Source: Chaetoderma sp. LZ-2023a
Lineage: Eukaryota; Mollusca; Caudofoveata; Chaetodermatida; Chaetodermatidae
Assembly (NCBI GenBank): GCA_034401795.1
Contig: CM067369.1
Location: 139,202,496 to 139,266,495, forward strand
Direction of reading: 5' to 3'
Length of the DNA stretch: 64,000 nt
Of this stretch, positions 51,081 to 62,822 are shown piece after piece; position 1 is the stretch's first letter; the number at the start of each line of letters is the position of its first letter. Made by a program: the position numbers and the translations under genes. The notes beneath the pieces are model-generated. The model saw only the letters and a list, made by a program, of their open reading frames with translations. It did not search any database and was not told the DNA's origin.

Positions 51081-54000
51081 TTGCTCTGGCCTCGAGAGAT
51101 GATGGTAGGCATCTTCTGATTGATTTGATTCTCTTCTGCACCCGCCTTTGCCATCTTGTCTGCTTCCTCATTTCCTTGGACTCCACAGTGTGAGAGGATC
51201 CACTGCAATGCTATCCGAAAGCATTTGATGGTTTGTAATGCTTCTTCAAGTTGTGGCAGCTTACCTTTGGTGATAGCCTCAAGGACGGAGCGGGCATCAG
51301 ATAAAAAGACAATCTGTGCAATAGGGACTGCTGTTCTGCTGATGGTATTAGCTGCATGAACCAGTGCTTCGACTTCAGCTCTGTAGTTTGTGCAGTGTTT
51401 GCCTGTCGGTATTGCAGCTGACTCATGTTGTCCGTTTGGATACTGTATGTGCAGTCCGGCACCTCCGCTCCTAATTGCATCTTTGGCTGATCCATCTGTG
51501 TAGATCCTTATCCATGTCGCCTGAGGGTACATTTCTTCCAGCATGGCTAGGGTCAGGGCCTTCTTGCTCACATCACTGTGTTCATCTTTGGTTGTAAGAT
51601 GAGGTACTGTGGTGCGAATAGCTATGTTCTCTAGTTTGTTTTCCCAGGGTGGAGGATCAAGGGTGTGGTTTGGGTCTTCTATTTGTGCTGGCAACATTTC
51701 TTGGTGTTTCCTTTGAAGTGCTTTTGTCTCTTTCACAAAACTTGATCTTTTAAGTCTCCCTGATGACAGCTGTGCTTGCCTGATCTTCATCGGGTGGTTG
51801 TTGAATGATTTGAACTTTGCAGCTTGGATCAGTGCTTTGCATTCCCTTCCTTTACTAAGTGGGGGGATGCCTGCTGTCTGCTCCATTTTTTCTATTGGTG
51901 TTGATCTCATTCCACCAGTGATGATGCGCAGTGCCTGGTTTTGTACTCTGTCGAGGTTCTGTTGATGAGATTTAGCTGCTGTCATCCATGAGCTGGATCC
52001 ATACTGAAGGTGTGGTCGTACGGCACCTAGGTAGATGGTCTTGAGGATCCTTTCATTGGCACCCCACTTTGTTCCTGCCAGCTTCCTCATGATGTTTAGC
52101 TTTCTTCTGGCCTTTGCCTCTGCGTTCTGGATGTGCTCCTTCCATGTTAATCTTCTGTCATAGGTGACTCCCAGGTATGTCTGCTGGTCCTCGTATTCGA
52201 GTGGAGTACCGCCCAGTCTCAGATTGCCAACCTTGGTTTTGGTCGACAGTGAGAATAGCATGGCTGATGATTTTTCTTTGTTGATGGTAATACACCAGCG
52301 ATTGGCCCAAGCTGTAATTCTATCCAAGGCGAGCTGCATTCTGTATGTGGCAGTCGTTGTGTACTCCTCGGTGCACCAGAGTACGAGGTCATCTGCATAG
52401 AGGGCTGCTTGGATCCCATTGGGCAGCTCTGCTACAATGTCATTACTGAAGAGTATGAACAGAGTTGGTGATAATACTCCGCCTTGTGGTACCCCTTGTC
52501 TCAGCAATACATTCTGTCCAGATTGTCCATCCACCAGCACCCTAGCTCTGCGATTGTGTAGGTATGACTTGGTCCATCGGAACATGTTGCCACCGATGCC
52601 TGTGCACCGGAGCTTCATGAGGAGGCCATCCTTCCACACCTTGTCAAATGCCTTCTGCAGATCGATAAAGGCAGCTAGTATCAACTTCTTGGCTTGAAAA
52701 GTGTCCTCTATGACCTGTACAAGATGTGTTGTTTGATCTTCTGTGCTCCTGTATCTTCTGAAGCCAGCCTGCTCTGAAACTATAATGTTCTCCGACTCCA
52801 GGTACCACTGCAACCGCTGGTTGATGATGAGCTCCATGGTCTTGCATATGCAGCTTGTAAGACTGATAGGACGGTAGCTCAGCACTTTCGTCTTGTTCTT
52901 CCCTTTTTTCAGAATAGGAGTCATTCTGGCTTCCTTCCAGCACTGAGGAACCTCTCCATTGGTCCAACTGAGATTAAAGATGTCTAGCAACTTGCGGAGA
53001 GATGCATTACCAAGGTGTTGGATCATTTCATTCGTAATGCCATCTGGCCCGGGAGATTTCTTCTTCTTCAATTGGTGGATGGCCTTCTTCAGTTCTGCTA
53101 AACTAATGTCAACTTTCATTGCATCGTGAGTGGTGGTGTCTGTTCTTTCCTTCTGCTCTTTTCTAACCTCTTTTTGACGCATTCCTGGTATAGAAATGTT
53201 GCTTTCTTTTGCATATGCCTTCGCAAAGGCATCTGCAGCCATCTTTGCTGACAGTGTTTGTCCATCTTATTCAAGAGTAATCTTCTCTCCCCTGACACCC
53301 TCATCATTCAGTGCTTTAGTCAGTCTCCATAGCTTTGTGGTGTCTCTCTCTAAATTAAACCCTGCCGTCTTTTCCCTCCAGCTTCTTCTTTTGGCCTCCA
53401 GCTTGGTCTTTAGATACCTGGCTTTAGTTTGTTGTAGCGTGAAGTGGTTTTCATGACAGGGATTACCCTCTGCATCTTCTCTGGCCTTGTCTAGTTTATC
53501 ATGTGCGGCTTGCAGTTCTGTTGTCCAGTAGGGGCGGTAATTTTTCCTGAACCCTCGAGGAATCATTTCGTTGGCAGCCTTGAGGATACTTGAATTAAAT
53601 TCCTTGACCACATTGTTGATGTTTCTCCCTTCTACTGCTATATTTTGGGTAAGCTCATTGGAACGAATGCTGAACAGACTCCAATTTGCCTTTTTGTAGT
53701 TCCACCTTGGATGTTGAGGTGAACTTGTCAAAATACTTCCAGAAAGAGAGAGGAGGACTGGGCGGTGGTCGCTTCCTCCTAACTGCGATCCGACCACTCT
53801 ACTGAGGTTTCTGTGAATGTCATCTGTACAAAATGCCAAGTCCGGCGTTGTTGTCGAGTGCCACCGGCGCGAGTAGAAGGTAGGCTGATCTGTGGGATCG
53901 TTAACAAGTAAAAGGTGCTTTTCATCTTGCCATGCTTCAATGTCTTCTCCTCGTTTATCAAGTGTTCTGTATCCCCAGCTCTGAGACTGGCTATTAAAGT

Positions 54001-54583
54001 CTCCCACAATGAGGAAGTGGCAGTCCGGGACCTGGATTGTGTCAAGTGAGAGATTCTTGTCATTAGGGCAGTAATAATTGACAATGTCAATCACAGAGTT
54101 GCTGGTTGTTACCTTGATCTTGATATATTCTGCCTCTTCCATAAAGGTTTTAATCTGGCTGGCGTTCACACTGTTTCTGACCAAGGTGATCACCCCGCCT
54201 TTCTTTCTTCCTCTTCGATCACACCGGAAGATCTGGTAACCTCTGATCTTAAATGGTTTTCCTTCTTGCAGGTGTGTCTCTTGGATGCAGCAGATATCAA
54301 TGTTGTTTTCGCACAGGAACTGTTCGAGCTCTGATTTCTTGTTGGTAACCCCTTCTGCGTTCCAGTGCATGATGTTGATACTGGGGTTCTCTTTGGGTTT
54401 GGTCTTCTCTTTCGGTTGGCCAGTAGCTCTCCATCCTCGTCCCCTGGCTCCACAAAACGAGTTGATGGGACCTCCAGTAGCTGAGGGTGGGCTCCTTCGA
54501 GGCGTGGAGCCCGGCGCTGCACCTGCCTGGCAGATCCTCACAGGGCGAGCACCATTTCGGTTGATTCGATCTCCAAGTCTCAT
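51077..54583 (-). pseudogene. LINE ORF2: endonuclease, reverse transcriptase, RNase H
   Basis: One frame of 1,168 codons interrupted once by a TAA at 53267-53269. The ATG at 54583 is the first in frame. Residues 70-290 or so are an APE-type endonuclease (NIMHWNAEGV, CIQETHL, VGDFNSQSQSWG, GGSDHRPVLLSL). RT follows the stop (SPGPDGITNEMI, SYRPISLTSCICK, AFIDLQKAFDKVW, YADDLVLWC), then RNase H (RIYTDGSAKD, NYRAEVEALVHA, QWILSHCGVQGNEEADKMA). It nicks target DNA and copies the element RNA. With one stop and one frameshift it is inactive but recent. Confidence 0.9.
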
Positions 54584-54707
54584 TCATTAGCGTCGTGCAT
54601 AATGCTCTGGTTAACCCCTCCAAATGTCTGGATTGACACCCAGTGGTTTACACCCCTGCGCCACGTTGAGGCCGAGCATATAGTCTTAAACAGGGGACGA
54701 GTACCAC

Positions 54708-55284
54708 CATTCACATATCTTGTTTGCAGAGGTGGACCATATTCTGCGGGGGGGGGGGGGGGGGGGAGAGGAGGAGTATACGACTATCAATTGCAACAAA
54801 GACAAATGTCTTGTTTTAATGATTTAGGGTGGGGGGAGGGGGGGGATCACAACCATCCAGATCACACACACAACACACACATTTGCGAGGAATTTACATG
54901 CTTCAACGTCATTACCACAACAGACTTTGCTATTGAAATTTTTTTACACACACACCTAAGTACCATTCTTCATGTAGCCTTTGTAGCCTGGATGAAAGAG
55001 ATTGTGAAGGCTAAAAGTATTAGTTTCATGATTCATGTCAATCTCGAGCACGACTTTACACACCTCAATTCCATACACACTTGTGAGGACTTTACACACC
55101 TCAATTCCATTGTTGCAAGAGACATTGCTATTGAAACATGTGAAAAGACATGAGTATCACCAATCATGTATCTGGTGTGACTGAGCTGAAACAGATTTTT
55201 AGGATTTTAAACTGCAACAAAGCCAGTGTTATGATCATGATTCAGATGAACCTCAACCACCATGCCCATACACACCTGTGAGGA
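54708..55284. repeat. macrosatellite spacer 2, right part
   Basis: Continuation of the spacer beyond the LINE, with a 19-G run at 54748-54766. Confidence 0.75.
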
Positions 55285-56025
55285 CTTTACACACTTCAAT
55301 TCCATTGTTTCAAAATACAATGTCTAGTGAAGACATTAGTACCACCCGTCATGTGAGGACTTTACACACTTCAATTCCATTGTTGCAAAATACAATGTCT
55401 AGCGAAGACATTAGTACCATCCTTCATGTGAGGACTTTACACACTTCAATTACATTGTTGCAAAATACAATGTCTAGTGAAGACAATAGTACCATCCTTC
55501 ATGTGAGGACTTTACACACCTCAATTCCATTGTTGCAAAATACAATGTCTAGTGAAGACATTAGCACCATCCGTCATGTGAGGACTTTACACACTTCAAT
55601 TCCATTGTTGCAAAATACAATGTCTAGTGAAGACATTAGTACCACCCATCATGTGAGGACTTTACACACTTCAATTCCATTGTTGCAAAATACAATGTCT
55701 AGTGAAGACATTAGTACAATGTACCACCTGTCATGTGAGGACTTTACACACTTCAATTCCATTGTTGCAAAATACAATGTCTAGTGAAGACATTAGTACC
55801 ATCCTTCATGTAAGGACTTTACACACCTCAATTCCATTATTGCAAAATACAATGTCTAGTGAAGACATTAGCACCATCCGTCATGTGAGGGCTTTACACA
55901 CCTCAATTCCATTGTTGCAAAATACAATGTCTAGTGAAGACATTAGTACCATCCGTCATGTGAGGACTTTACACACCTCAATTCCAATGTTGCAAAATAC
56001 AATGTCTAGTGAAGACATTAGTACT
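55285..56025 (+). repeat. 75-bp subunit array 3 (about 10 units)
   Basis: The best-preserved array. Units are open in the 25-codon frame, with one ACAATGTACC phase change, the same variant as in array 2. Confidence 0.85.
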
Positions 56026-56984
56026 GCCCGTCAGGTATTTTTTGTGGATGAAGTGGACCATATTTATTATACCATAAACTGCACCCATCAAATTCAGAAT
56101 GACACTTCATTATTTGGGTTGGTTGGGGATCACAATCATAAACATATTGAATACAGTTGGAGGAGGTTACACCCTCTATTTCCTTATCCCATCAACCCAT
56201 ATGTTTAGCTGAAATGAACCACATTTGTGAGTACTATAGCATTATAAACTGAATCATAGTGAAAAGAAAGCTATTCATAATTGGTGGGGGATCAGGGATG
56301 ATCATACATGTACATGTAGATGCTCATTATGAAAACATGCAAACTTGTGAGGACTTTACACACTTCAATTTTTTTTACCGCAACTCAATGCTTCCTATTT
56401 TAGAGCCTCGAGTACCACCATACACGTATCTTGTTTGCCGAGGTGGACCATATTCGGGGGGGGGGGGGGGGGGGGGGAGCGGGAGTATACGACTATCAAT
56501 TGCAACAAAGACAAATGTTTTGTTTTAATGATTGGGGGCGGGTCATCACAACCATCCAGATCACACAACACACACATTTGTGAGGAATTTACATGCTTCA
56601 ACGTCATTACCACAACAGACGTTGCTATTGAAAATTTTATACACAGACACCTAAGTACCACTCTTCATGTATCTTTTGTAGCCTGGATGAAAGAGATTGT
56701 GAAGGCTAACAGTATTAGTTTCATGATTCATGTCAATCTCGAGCACGACTTTACACACCTCAATTCCATACACACTTGTGAGGACTTTACACACCCCAAT
56801 TTCATTGTTGCAAGAGACATTGCTATTGAAACATGTGAAAAGACATGAGTATCACCAATCATGTATCTGGTGTGACTGAGCTGAAACAGATTTGTAGGAT
56901 TTTAAACTGCAATAAAGCCAGTGTTATGATCATGATTCAGGTGAAAGCCAACCACTATGCCCATACACACTCGTGAGGACTTTA
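56026..56984. repeat. macrosatellite spacer 3
   Basis: As spacer 1, with a 22-G run at 56456-56477. Confidence 0.75.
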
Positions 56985-57415
56985 CACACTTCAATTCCAT
57001 TGTTGCAAAATACAATGTCTACTAAAGACATTAGTACCACCCGTCATGTGAGGACTTTACACACCTCAATTCCATTGTTGTAAAATACAATGTCTACTGA
57101 AGACATTAGTACCATCCGTCATGTGAGGACTTTACATACCTCAATTCCATGTTGTAAAATACAATGTCTAGAGAAGACATTAGTACCATCCGTCATGTGA
57201 GGACTTTACACACCTCAATTCCATTGTTGTAAAATACAATGTCTAGTGAAGACATTAGTACCATCCGTCATGTGAGGACTTTACACACCTCAATTCCATT
57301 GTTGCAAAATACAATGTCTAGTGAAGACATTAGTACCATCCGTCATGTGAGGACTTTACACTCCTCAATTCCATTGTTGCAAAATACAATGTCTAGTGAA
57401 GACATTAGTACTGCC
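56985..57415 (+). repeat. 75-bp subunit array 4 (about 6 units)
   Basis: Mixed TTGTTGTAAAAT and TTGTTGCAAAAT units, followed by the GTCAGGTATTTTTTGTGGAT block. Confidence 0.85.
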
Positions 57416-59014
57416 CGTCAGGTATTTTTTGTGGATGAAGTGGACCATATTTATGAGGAATGTAGGACCATAAACTGCACCCATCAAATTCAGAATGATG
57501 CTTTTCATGATTCAGATGGGGTGGGGATAGGCTTGCACGATTATTCGATATTATCGAAAATCGCGATTTTTTTCCAGCCACGATATTTTACGATGCGATT
57601 TAAAAAAAATCGAAATATCGCCAGAATTTTACGGTCATGCCGTGTTCTGTCTATTTGTAGCATAGGTGTCTATTACGGCAAGATGTTCAATTTATTTCCA
57701 AACCAACATCTCTGAGAAAGGGGTGGGATTATACTAGGAATAGGTAAAAAAGTTGAAGTTCATTCAATTGCTTTGAAAGACTGACATTAATACGAAATAA
57801 TTTCTTGCCGCCTTACTGTATACCTCAAAACGATGATCGCGGGAGTGAAATTATTACGTGGGAAGGTATAAATATTGCATGTTTTGTAATAAGCATGGTT
57901 TATAAACTCAAAATTAATCCAAAATTTGACATTAAATGGCGTCGCGGGAATAAATAAATTACATGATATTGCTTGTTCTCCTGTTTTTGGAGGCGAGAGG
58001 TGGTGCGTTCACAAATGTGATAGCTAAATGAGAAGGTATACACGCTTTAGCAAGCATGGCGAACTATCCGAGATGTTTCTGAAGGCTAACTATTATTAGT
58101 AAAATATATAGATCACGTGATATTGCTCGCTCTCCTGGTTTTGGAGGCGAGGGTGGTGCGTTCACAAATGTGCAGGGTTGGCAAGTTTTGGACACTAGTG
58201 GTTTAAACCATGGTTTAAACCGTCCGCCCAAAATAGGTTTTGGACACCTTAAATTGTCCAAAACTGTCCAAAACCTAAAATATTGGTATAAAAAATATTT
58301 TTCTGAAATGTAATTTTCTTAAAACAACTATATAGCATTTAGACACATACAGGTACATGTACATATTGATGGATGGTTATCTACATGTATTTTTGGATAC
58401 TTTATTGCTATATAATAATAAAAATAATCTAAAAGGACACATATGATTTCAATAAATTAGGAGTCTTATTTGCTTCTTTCTATAATCCATGGGTTAATTT
58501 TTTTCAACTTTTGTTTGTCTTAAATGTTTTAACTCTGTATATTTCGACCAGTTGTGTTAAACCCACAGAAACCCTATTTAATCAATAATGTAAACATATT
58601 AGACTACCTATGTACAGCTAGATGTTTATATTATTGAGAACTGTCTCTGTGTCTAAATCTATTTCTTGCAAAATGTTCATGGCCTATGGAAGAATCTTAA
58701 ACTCATAGAGAAAATATAGTCTGCTAAGATATTGTTTCAACAATTAACTGATGACCCTTGCTCTCTAAGGCTATTTTAGAATGCACTACTCAGTACACAC
58801 ATTAGCTATGTTTACATAAGATCTTATGCAAATTTGGGATTAAGGCATTAAGCTGATAGAATATAAATTAGATTCTTCATGTTTTCATCTATCCTCAGTT
58901 AATGCTAGATATCAATTAGACAATTAGTAAAAAGATATCCTTGTGCTACATTAATCTTTGAATTCTTCTGTTGTCCTGAATATTTATGTGTTGATGGTAT
59001 TTGAAATAGTTAAT

Positions 59015-59248
59015 ATGTATTTCAAAGGTGGTAGGCCTAAGGATCCAATTTGGAAGCACTTTTTGGAAGTTAAGATTAATGGCAAACAAATGGCTAAGTG
59101 TAGAGAGTGTGAGTACACAGTTGTCAACAAGGTAGCAAGGATGAAAATACACTATGAGAAGCATGAGAAGTCTACTGAAAGTCCTGTTGAACAGGCTGAT
59201 ACAGACAGTGCAGACACACATATCAGCAAAGACATCAACATTTTGAAG
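59015..59248 (+). CDS. hAT transposase exon 1 (BED zinc finger)
   Basis: Encodes a BED finger (DPIWKHFLEV, then C-x2-C-x13-H-x3-H in CRECEYTVV...MKIHYEKH), the usual N-terminal DNA-binding domain of hAT transposases. The ATG at 59015 is the nearest to the domain; an in-frame ATG at 58994 is possible. The exon ends TTGAAG|GTAAATA in phase 0 and splices to 60353. Confidence 0.75.
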
Positions 59249-60352
59249 GTAAATAAAATTAATGCTTAACCCCATGCCCTCTAATGTCAATAATTAAAAA
59301 TTCTATATTTTATTGTGACTATACCACGGAAACTGGTTTTCATTTTTCAACAATTTTGTTGGGCGATGACAAATTTGTTGAAAATAAAAAAACAGTTTAT
59401 CTTTTAATTTTATTTGAAAAATGTTTTTTGTTGACATTGGAGTGCTAGGAGTCCAATATATCTAATACATGCCTTAACCCTTTCACCGATGAATTCCTCA
59501 GCTATCATTTTCAAGGACACTATGCGGGAAAACTGCAGAATATTTTGAAACTAATTTGACTGGAAAACAAATTTACTCGTGAAATGACTGCCGCTTTTAC
59601 TAAGCCAGTCATTTCAGTGAAAAAGTTTCAAAAATTTGTGCTAAGTTGTGTTTAAAAGTCATAATGTACAATGTAGGTACGGTTACTATTCACTGTAATT
59701 GTGTTGGCCGCATAGGGGTTATCAACAGGATGTCTCACCTTTAGTTCAGATACCTGAATTAATTATTCTCTTTGCCATGCTAGTAATAGAGCCAGGTCTG
59801 ATAATCTCTGATAACCACAATCACATGCTGAGCCTCTTTACAATTCAATGGTATAGGTGTGATAATTGGCCTGTGAGGGCGCTGGCTTAAGATTAGAAAT
59901 AACACACAATGATCTGCTTAACCCTATACTTTCTGCAACCCAGGGTTTTCAGAAATACTCTTGCCTGAATACCTTTACTACAGTAATATTATGAAAACAA
60001 TTTGGCATAGCACACTAACACCCTTCAGATAGACTGATGCAAACAGTCAAACTAATATTCAGCAAGTCCCAAAGTTTTGAAAATAAATAAAAACATGCAT
60101 TTATTTGACAGAAGGGTGGTCTATCTTTAACTCTATCCATTCCAAATTTTAAATGTATTGAATTATGACATAAAATTAATTACTTTTGAAAATTCAACAT
60201 AGGAATGACTGATTTTGTTGCAATGCCAGTCATTTCAATGTAAATTTTTAAAAAGATTATCATATCTTGTCCCCAAATGGCTTGGACCAGGTAGGGTGTA
60301 TATCTACATTTGGCTTATATAGCACATGTAATATCCCTTTTCTTTGTTTCAG
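59249..60352 (+). other. intron of the hAT transposase gene
   Basis: 1,104 bp, GT...TTTCTTTGTTTCAG. It contains two short hairpins of the type AATGACTG...CCAGTCATT (near 59584-59611 and 60203-60236), which resemble the core of the MITE at 14461-14493. Confidence 0.7.
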
Positions 60353-61819
60353 CTGGACAAACCATCAGTTGCACCATGCACAAAGCGACTAAGAGAAGAA
60401 TTGCCATCACAATCAGCACCACCCTCACCAACCTGTCCAGTTCAATTCTCAATTCAACCCGATCTGAGCCGACATTGTATCACTACCACCTCAGCGATGA
60501 AGTCAGCAATAGATATAGAAGTCGTGAGGTTGTTTTATGCTTGTAACCTTCCATTTTCAATGGCTGAACATCCGCAGTTCATAAAAGTTGTTAGTATGTT
60601 ACGCCCAGGATATAAACCCCCTTCACGTAAACTGATTGGTGGAAAGCTTCTAGATGCTGTGCATGATCAGGTGACAGAGGATATGAAGGTGATTCTTGAT
60701 GGCAAGACAGCAACATTAGTGGAGGATGGGTGGAGTAACATTCACAATGAACCTATCATAGCATCCTGCTTGCAAGTAGAAGGAAAGAGCTTCTTCCTAA
60801 ACTGCTTTGACACCGGTTCTATGATTAAAAGTGCTGAAAACTGTAAGGTGAAGTGTCAAGAGACAATACAATATGCTAAGACAAAATACAACTGTATAGT
60901 TAAGAGCATTGTCACAGATAATGCAAAGAACATGGAAAAAATGCGTGATGGTTTGAAGGCTGATGACAATGATCTTATTGTCTATGGCTGTTCTGCACAC
61001 TGGCTAAACTTACTAGGGCAAGACATAACACCGGATACGCTAATTAAGCATGTAGTTGAGATTCAAAAATATTTCAGGAATCACCACAAGCCACTATCCT
61101 GGCTCTCGGAATGTATTGGTAGTGTTAAGCCACAGCTTCCTTGTGACACTAGATGGAAGAGTCAACTCGTGTGTATTGACTCCTTCATTCCCAACCGTCC
61201 ACATTTCATGAAAATTGTACAAGACCATGAAGGAGAAATAGATAATTCTATTGTCAAGAAGATAATGGACTTTAACCTGTTTAGAAATGCAAGAGACTTA
61301 GCCGAACAACTTCGGCCAATTTCAATAGCAATTGACACATGTCAGAGTGACACATCAACACTAGCCGATGCATGCCATGTTTGGCTTGAATTACTAAACA
61401 ACACTCTGCTAGAACCACACAAGAAAACCCTGTTAGCACGTTTCAGCAAGGCAATCCTGCCAGAGCATCTTGTCGCATACACATTACATCCAAAGTTTCA
61501 GGACGAGATGCTGGTAGCAAAACAGTTTGAAGAAGTGAACAATTGGATAATAGCTAAGAACCCTAGCTTTATAGCAACATTTATTGCATACCAGGCTAAA
61601 AGCAGCCCATTTCCTGCATCATATTTCTGTGATGCTGCAGTTCAAGTGCCTTCAATGACATGGTGGAAGGCCTTGAAAACACTAGGTGTGCCAGGTGATT
61701 TTATTGATATGGCTATTCAGCTGCTTGAAGCACCAGCATCATCAGCATCGATTGAGAGAATAGAATTTTTAGCAATTTTAGCTATATCCACACTAAAATC
61801 CGTAATAGGCTTGGAGTAG
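60353..61819 (+). CDS. hAT transposase exon 2 (catalytic region), 3' end frameshifted
   Basis: 488 codons continuing exon 1 in phase 0. It contains the RNase H-like transposase core (EDGWSNIHNEPIIASC, IVTDNAKNMEKM, YGCSAHWLNLLGQDI, PCDTRWKSQ) of the DUF659-type hATs. The start of the hAT dimerisation motif (LLEAPASSASIERI) follows. Just after IER a small insertion (about 4 bp near 61760) shifts the frame. The expected tail IHTKIRNRLGVEKASKLVF lies in another frame at about 61785-61880. Cut-and-paste transposition is therefore probably lost. Confidence 0.88.
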   Translation: MDKPSVAPCTKRLREELPSQSAPPSPTCPVQFSIQPDLSRHCITTTSAMKSAIDIEVVRLFYACNLPFSMAEHPQFIKVVSMLRPGYKPPSRKLIGGKLLDAVHDQVTEDMKVILDGKTATLVEDGWSNIHNEPIIASCLQVEGKSFFLNCFDTGSMIKSAENCKVKCQETIQYAKTKYNCIVKSIVTDNAKNMEKMRDGLKADDNDLIVYGCSAHWLNLLGQDITPDTLIKHVVEIQKYFRNHHKPLSWLSECIGSVKPQLPCDTRWKSQLVCIDSFIPNRPHFMKIVQDHEGEIDNSIVKKIMDFNLFRNARDLAEQLRPISIAIDTCQSDTSTLADACHVWLELLNNTLLEPHKKTLLARFSKAILPEHLVAYTLHPKFQDEMLVAKQFEEVNNWIIAKNPSFIATFIAYQAKSSPFPASYFCDAAVQVPSMTWWKALKTLGVPGDFIDMAIQLLEAPASSASIERIEFLAILAISTLKSVIGLE

Positions 61820-62822
61820 AGAAAGCGTCAAAGCTAGTGTTTTGCTACAGGATGTTGAGAGGGCTGTCTGATTTGGACTTCTAATTAAACCTAATTAAGC
61901 CTTTTAAGTTTTAATTGTATGTATTTGATAAAAATGTAATAATAACTCATATAATAAATGGATTTGTTTAATATAGTGCTTTTGATGCAATCTCTGATTT
62001 CTTGTTATTTTTTAATATGATTATGATGCATAAGAGTATGGTGATATGTCCAACATAGTTTTGGACAGTTTTGGACAGTTTTGGACTGGTTTAAACCATT
62101 TAAGACAGGTTTTAGACAGGTTTTGGACAATGTCTGCTCAAAGTTAGTTTTGGACTGTCCAAAACCCAACCCTGCAAATGTGATAGCTAAATGAGATGAT
62201 ATACACGCTTTAGCAAGCAAGGTCAACTATCCGAGATGTTTCTGAAGGGTAACTATTATTATTAACCGGGTACTCGGTAAATGCGCAGCAGATCTAAACA
62301 TTAGATATCTATGGATCTAAAGTACATTCCTAATATCACGTGATTTGTATATTTACACAAAGACGAGATGAAATGGCAAATTTTAGGATTAATTTTCATG
62401 TAATAAACGATGATTTTAACAGAGTACACAATATTTAGGTTGTCCGATATAATAATTTCACTCCCGCAATGATGGATATGGTATACATTAAGCCAAGGGG
62501 TAAGGCGGCAAGAAATTATTAATTGTGTCCTATTTTCGTGTTATTAACGATCGGTCTTAGTTTAAGCATCTTGGCGACTGGATTTCAAGTTTTTGTTGAA
62601 ATTTCCCAATTAAAAGTAATCCGGCTAAATCGGATATGAAAACTCAAACCGATATGGCTACATAAGCCACCCCCCCGCCCCCATGCAGTCCAACTCGACC
62701 CAAGACCAATTCACCCCGTGAATTCATATACCTTAAAATAGGCTGTACGATATATCGAAATATCGTGATTTTTTCACCACGATATATCGCGATACCGCCT
62801 AGGACAATATCCTGCAAGCCTA

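Larger units (their letters stand above)
50783..54697 (-). mobile_element. I-type LINE (non-LTR retrotransposon), 5'-truncated
   Basis: 3,915 bp flanked by perfect 10-bp direct repeats CGAGTACCAC (50773-50782 and 54698-54707). The 3' end (left) is a GAA-rich simple tail (TTCTTCTTCGTCTTCTTC on the plus strand). The coding order is endonuclease, reverse transcriptase, RNase H and a Cys/His tail, as in the I group of LINEs. No ORF1 (gag-like) was found, so it is probably 5'-truncated. Confidence 0.92.
58173..62174 (+). mobile_element. hAT DNA transposon with transposase gene
   Basis: 4,002 bp with ends CAGGGTTGGCAAGTTTTGGA and CCAAAACCCAACCCTG and perfect 8-bp target repeats CAAATGTG (58165-58172 and 62175-62182). 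An intact copy of the target (CACAAATGTGATAGCTAA) lies just upstream near 58010. Subterminal regions carry repeated TTTTGGACAG motifs, likely transposase sites. The transposase gene has an intron and a damaged 3' end. Confidence 0.93.
57528..62822. mobile_element. non-autonomous hAT-like element hosting an inner hAT
   Basis: Inverted ends TAGGCTTGCA / TGCAAGCCTA and perfect 8-bp flanking repeats GGTGGGGA (57520-57527 and 62823-62830). Without the inner element it is about 1.28 kb. Subterminal CGATAT-rich stretches form inverted repeats. An internal segment of about 120 bp (TTCACAAATGTGATAGCTAA...GATGTTTCTGAAGG) is tandemly duplicated. It is related to 32304-33351. Confidence 0.85.

Noticed and set aside
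55285-56208. Satellite ORFs annotated as genes
   Set aside because: No promoter, no recognised domain, and variable frame between arrays. Kept as a repeat with a note on the open frame.
47977-57415. Repetitive 75-bp units as a CRISPR array
   Set aside because: Units abut without unique spacers and the genome is eukaryotic. It is a minisatellite.
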